A DNA stretch of 64,000 nucleotides from Planctomycetota bacterium (lineage in GTDB: Bacteria; Planctomycetota; Phycisphaerae; WQYP01): positions 17,257 to 81,256 of the forward strand of contig JAJZDN010000013.1 of the NCBI GenBank assembly GCA_021805985.1, given 5' to 3'. The notes under the pieces are model-generated. The model searched no databases. It had not been told where the DNA came from and was given only the letters and a program-made list of their open reading frames with translations. How positions within the stretch are numbered: the first letter of the stretch is position 1; each line of letters opens with the position of its first letter. Shown here one piece after another: positions 61,957 to 64,000 of this stretch. Position numbers and translations under genes: made by a program.

Positions 61957-62516
61957 ATGTTCTGGACGTTGCAGTTGAAGTCATTGATGCGTTAAATACG
62001 CTTAACGCGGGCTACATGCTTGTGGGATCGCTTGCGACAAATCTTTACGGCATTCCACGCAATACCAATGATGCTGATTTCGTATTGTCACCGCAAATAA
62101 CCGACCCTGTTTCCGTTTCGACGCTTCTGGGAACCGCGTACCGCTTGGATAACCAAATGTCGTTCGAATCCGTGACGCTCACATCGCGCCGGGTACTAAC
62201 CCATACCGAAACCGGCTTTCTCATCGAATTCTTCGAGCTTTCCGAGGATCCTCACGACCTGATGCGATTTAGCCGGCGGGTGCATATCGAATTTCTGAAC
62301 CGGCCGGCTTTTGTTCCCACCGTTGAGGACGTAATCATCACGAAGCTCCGCTGGGCCGTTACCGGGAAGAGAGCCAAGGATGCTTTGGATGTCAGAAGCG
62401 TTCTGGCCGTGCAACGGACTTCCGACATTGACGCGGTCTATCTCCGCCGATGGACGGATGTCCACGGCACAACCAAACTCCTCGATCAGCTTTTGGCGGA
62501 CACGAAGCATGTTTAG
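61953..62516 (+). CDS. Predicted nucleotidyltransferase (AbiEii/DUF6036-like)
   Basis: The 187-residue protein shows the Pol-beta nucleotidyltransferase signature YMLVGSLATNLYGIPRNTNDADFVL, with the catalytic Gly-Ser and the DxD pair at residues 40-42. A C-terminal helical part follows with IITKLRWAVTGKRAKDALDVRSVLAVQ, seen in the DUF6036/AbiEii-related group. Members act as nucleotidyltransferase toxins or, by analogy with MenA/AbiEii, as tRNA-modifying enzymes. The overlap with the small upstream gene suggests a two-gene unit of toxin-antitoxin type. No target can be inferred. Confidence 0.8.
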   Translation: MNVLDVAVEVIDALNTLNAGYMLVGSLATNLYGIPRNTNDADFVLSPQITDPVSVSTLLGTAYRLDNQMSFESVTLTSRRVLTHTETGFLIEFFELSEDPHDLMRFSRRVHIEFLNRPAFVPTVEDVIITKLRWAVTGKRAKDALDVRSVLAVQRTSDIDAVYLRRWTDVHGTTKLLDQLLADTKHV

Positions 62517-62612
62517 GCTCGCCTGCATCTCTCGTCGCCGCTGATTGAGAGGGCAAAAAAAACACAGCTTCGCAGCCTGGCGATTCTTTGGCAAGGCTCC
62601 TACAATTCAACC

Positions 62613-63698
62613 ATGGATACCTTTGCCACATGGCCAGCAGTGCTTAAGAGATTGTCGCAGCGTGCCCAGGATGTCGATATCGCAGGCCGATGGCCGCGCA
62701 AAAATATTGAAGATCTGGCCCACTGCGGTGCCTTAAAGTGGTCAGTCCCAAAACAGTATGGTGGAACCGGCTTATCGCAGATCCAGTTGCATCGGCGATA
62801 TGAACAGCTTGCCTCAGTATGTTTAACGACAGCTCTGATTCTTACCCAACGCGATGCGGCGCTGGAATTTCTCATCTGTGCCGCCACCGGTCCCGCCAGC
62901 GGACCGCAGTGCCGCAAACTGCTCTCCCGGCTTGCCAGGAATCAGATCTTCGCCAGCATTGGAATTGCCCAGCTAACCACGTCCGGGCAGCATCAAAATG
63001 GGGGCGTTGCAGCGGTGGACCACGGCGGAACGTGGCGCATCTCGGGCATTATTCCGTGGTCTACCGGGGCCGGTAATTGCGACTATATTATCGCCGGTGC
63101 TCGCACCGAAGTCGGTGACCAACTCTTGTTTATTCTCCGCATGAAGCAACCAGGCGTGCGGATAATTCCCCCGGCACCCATCGCCGTGCTCAATGCCAGC
63201 AATACTGTAGCCATTAAACTTAAAGAGGTTGCCATCAAGCCCGAGGATATTTTAGCCGGTCCCAGTCCCAATGCGCTGGCGGTTCGCAACAAGTACCGGC
63301 GGTTTTCTTTGAATACGTGTATTCTGCCCCTGGGGGTTGCGGCAGGAGCTTTACGCGATGCGCAGGAACTGGTCTCTACACGATCTGCGCGGTGCAAAGC
63401 TGCCGTTGCCGGCCTGCGCCGGAAGCACGCGGCGCTGTCGCGCGAGGTCTACAGACAGGGCGCAGATAAGGTGGAAGCGGACAGCGCCTCCAAGCCTGCA
63501 ATTTTGCGATCGCAATGCAACGACCTGTGCTGGCGATGTGCCGCAGCGACATTGGAGCTTGCTAAAGGCCGCGGATTGATGATGTCCCATCCCGCCCAGC
63601 GCCGGCTGCGCGAAGCCATGTTCTTTTTTGTCTGGTCCAGCGGAGTAAGCGTCATTGAGGAAACACTTACATGCCTTGAAGCCGGTGGTCGCGGCTAA
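62613..63698 (+). CDS. Acyl-CoA dehydrogenase-like protein
   Basis: The 361-residue protein shows the acyl-CoA dehydrogenase fold: an N-terminal helical part (WSVPKQYGGTGLSQIQLHRRYEQLASVCLTTALILTQ), a middle beta domain (GTWRISGIIPWSTGAGNCDYIIAGAR, KLKEVAIKPEDILAG) and a C-terminal helical part (LATTLELAKGRG-like, MMSHPAQRRLREAMFF). FAD is expected to bind between the middle and C-terminal domains. The catalytic Glu is not obvious, and the C-terminal part is somewhat short and rich in Arg/Ala, so the substrate may not be an ordinary acyl-CoA. ATG 62613 has only weak Shine-Dalgarno support. It is the last protein gene before tRNA-Pro. Confidence 0.75.
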   Translation: MDTFATWPAVLKRLSQRAQDVDIAGRWPRKNIEDLAHCGALKWSVPKQYGGTGLSQIQLHRRYEQLASVCLTTALILTQRDAALEFLICAATGPASGPQCRKLLSRLARNQIFASIGIAQLTTSGQHQNGGVAAVDHGGTWRISGIIPWSTGAGNCDYIIAGARTEVGDQLLFILRMKQPGVRIIPPAPIAVLNASNTVAIKLKEVAIKPEDILAGPSPNALAVRNKYRRFSLNTCILPLGVAAGALRDAQELVSTRSARCKAAVAGLRRKHAALSREVYRQGADKVEADSASKPAILRSQCNDLCWRCAAATLELAKGRGLMMSHPAQRRLREAMFFFVWSSGVSVIEETLTCLEAGGRG

Positions 63699-63814
63699 GC
63701 ATGTCATACACCACGATTTACCCTGATTTACCGAGATTGCGGCGTGCTACGGTAAAAATGCCATGGCTGTGCGCTTTGTACGTTTCACCAAGATCGGGTA
63801 AATTAAAGTCTCAT

Positions 63815-63889
63815 CGGGGCGTAGCTCAGCCTGGCTAGAGCGCCTGGTTTGGGACCAGGAAGTCGCAGGTTCGAATCCTGTCGCCCCGA
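63815..63889 (+). tRNA. tRNA-Pro (anticodon TGG)
   Basis: A 75-base cloverleaf. The acceptor stem cggggcg (63815-63821) pairs with cgccccg (63882-63888), with discriminator A at 63889. The anticodon stem cctgg/ccagg (63843-63847, 63855-63859) encloses loop tttggga, with anticodon TGG at 63850-63852. The T-loop is GTTCGAATC. The 3' CCA is not encoded. The 5' C is usual for bacterial tRNA-Pro. Confidence 0.97.
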
Positions 63890-63903
63890 TTATCTGGAGA
63901 AAC

Positions 63904-63934
63904 AAGCCCTTTGGTGAGGACATCAAAGGGTTTT
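63904..63934 (+). terminator. Terminator after tRNA-Pro
   Basis: The stem ccctttg (63907-63913) pairs with caaaggg (63924-63930), loop of 10 bases, followed by TTTT, 15 bases past the tRNA end. Confidence 0.75.
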
Positions 63935-64000
63935 CTCATTGAAAAATCAAGCTTTTCTTCCTTTAACGTCAAGTTCAAACAAACAATTTCCAGTAGCTGC

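Noticed and set aside
1..64000. CRISPR array, prophage or integrative element
   Set aside because: No regularly spaced repeats, no phage structural genes, no integrase, and no repeats flanking a block next to the tRNA-Pro gene were seen.

Overview
This looks like chromosomal DNA of a planctomycete, most likely class Phycisphaerae (inference). The signs are two PEP-CTERM surface proteins, a DUF1559-type prepilin-like protein with an H-X9-DG-like end, a ThiE carrying an extra N-terminal domain, a CrtN / aldehyde dehydrogenase / CrtP carotenoid cluster of the C30 (squalene) type, several secreted glycoside hydrolases, and two copies (one broken) of a large hypothetical family typical of planctomycetes. 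Many genes start with GTG or TTG, and Shine-Dalgarno sequences range from strong to absent.

Layout. 1-3 kb: 3' part of thiE overlapping murJ, then a truncated gene remnant on the minus strand. 3-5.4 kb: a PIN toxin/antitoxin pair, a metallophosphoesterase and a broken zeta-toxin gene. 5.4-16 kb: a saccharide-degradation block with GH3 carrying a PA14 insert, a GH78 rhamnosidase lipoprotein, an unclassified secreted hydrolase-like protein and a membrane TPR protein. 16-21.3 kb: cysS, two PEP-CTERM genes with their own strong promoters, and ribH-nusB. 21.4-26.4 kb: a CLC-CBS channel, an MFS-acyltransferase fusion and a CPBP protease. 26.7-30.5 kb: a BatA/VWA-type membrane protein and an AAA ATPase. 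30.6-35.4 kb: the carotenoid operon. 35.8-37.2 kb: a small stress-like section (YciE-type ferritin-like protein and an acidic hydrophilic protein). 37.6-50.5 kb: KamA-type radical SAM protein, CinA, acyl-ACP desaturase, PrmC, GH1, HrpB, a quinone-oxidoreductase-like enzyme, GT2 and MlaF/MlaE. 50.8-64 kb: SPFH-GYF protein, a transposase-helper-like remnant, a large hypothetical protein, dnaN, aldehyde dehydrogenase, a CusF-like lipoprotein, the prepilin-like protein, a PpiC-type chaperone, an AlaC-type aminotransferase behind a structured leader, a nucleotidyltransferase pair, an acyl-CoA dehydrogenase and tRNA-Pro(UGG).

Most of the window is ordinary housekeeping and accessory chromosome. No phage, CRISPR array, complete insertion sequence or large new gene system was found. 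The points most worth checking are the alaC leader that could hide its own ribosome binding site, the nucleotidyltransferase pair as a possible toxin-antitoxin system, the unclassified 620-residue secreted protein in the glycan cluster, the LplT-PlsC fusion, the carotenoid operon, the altered CLC selectivity motifs, and a recurring pattern of short perfect tandem duplications in intergenic DNA.
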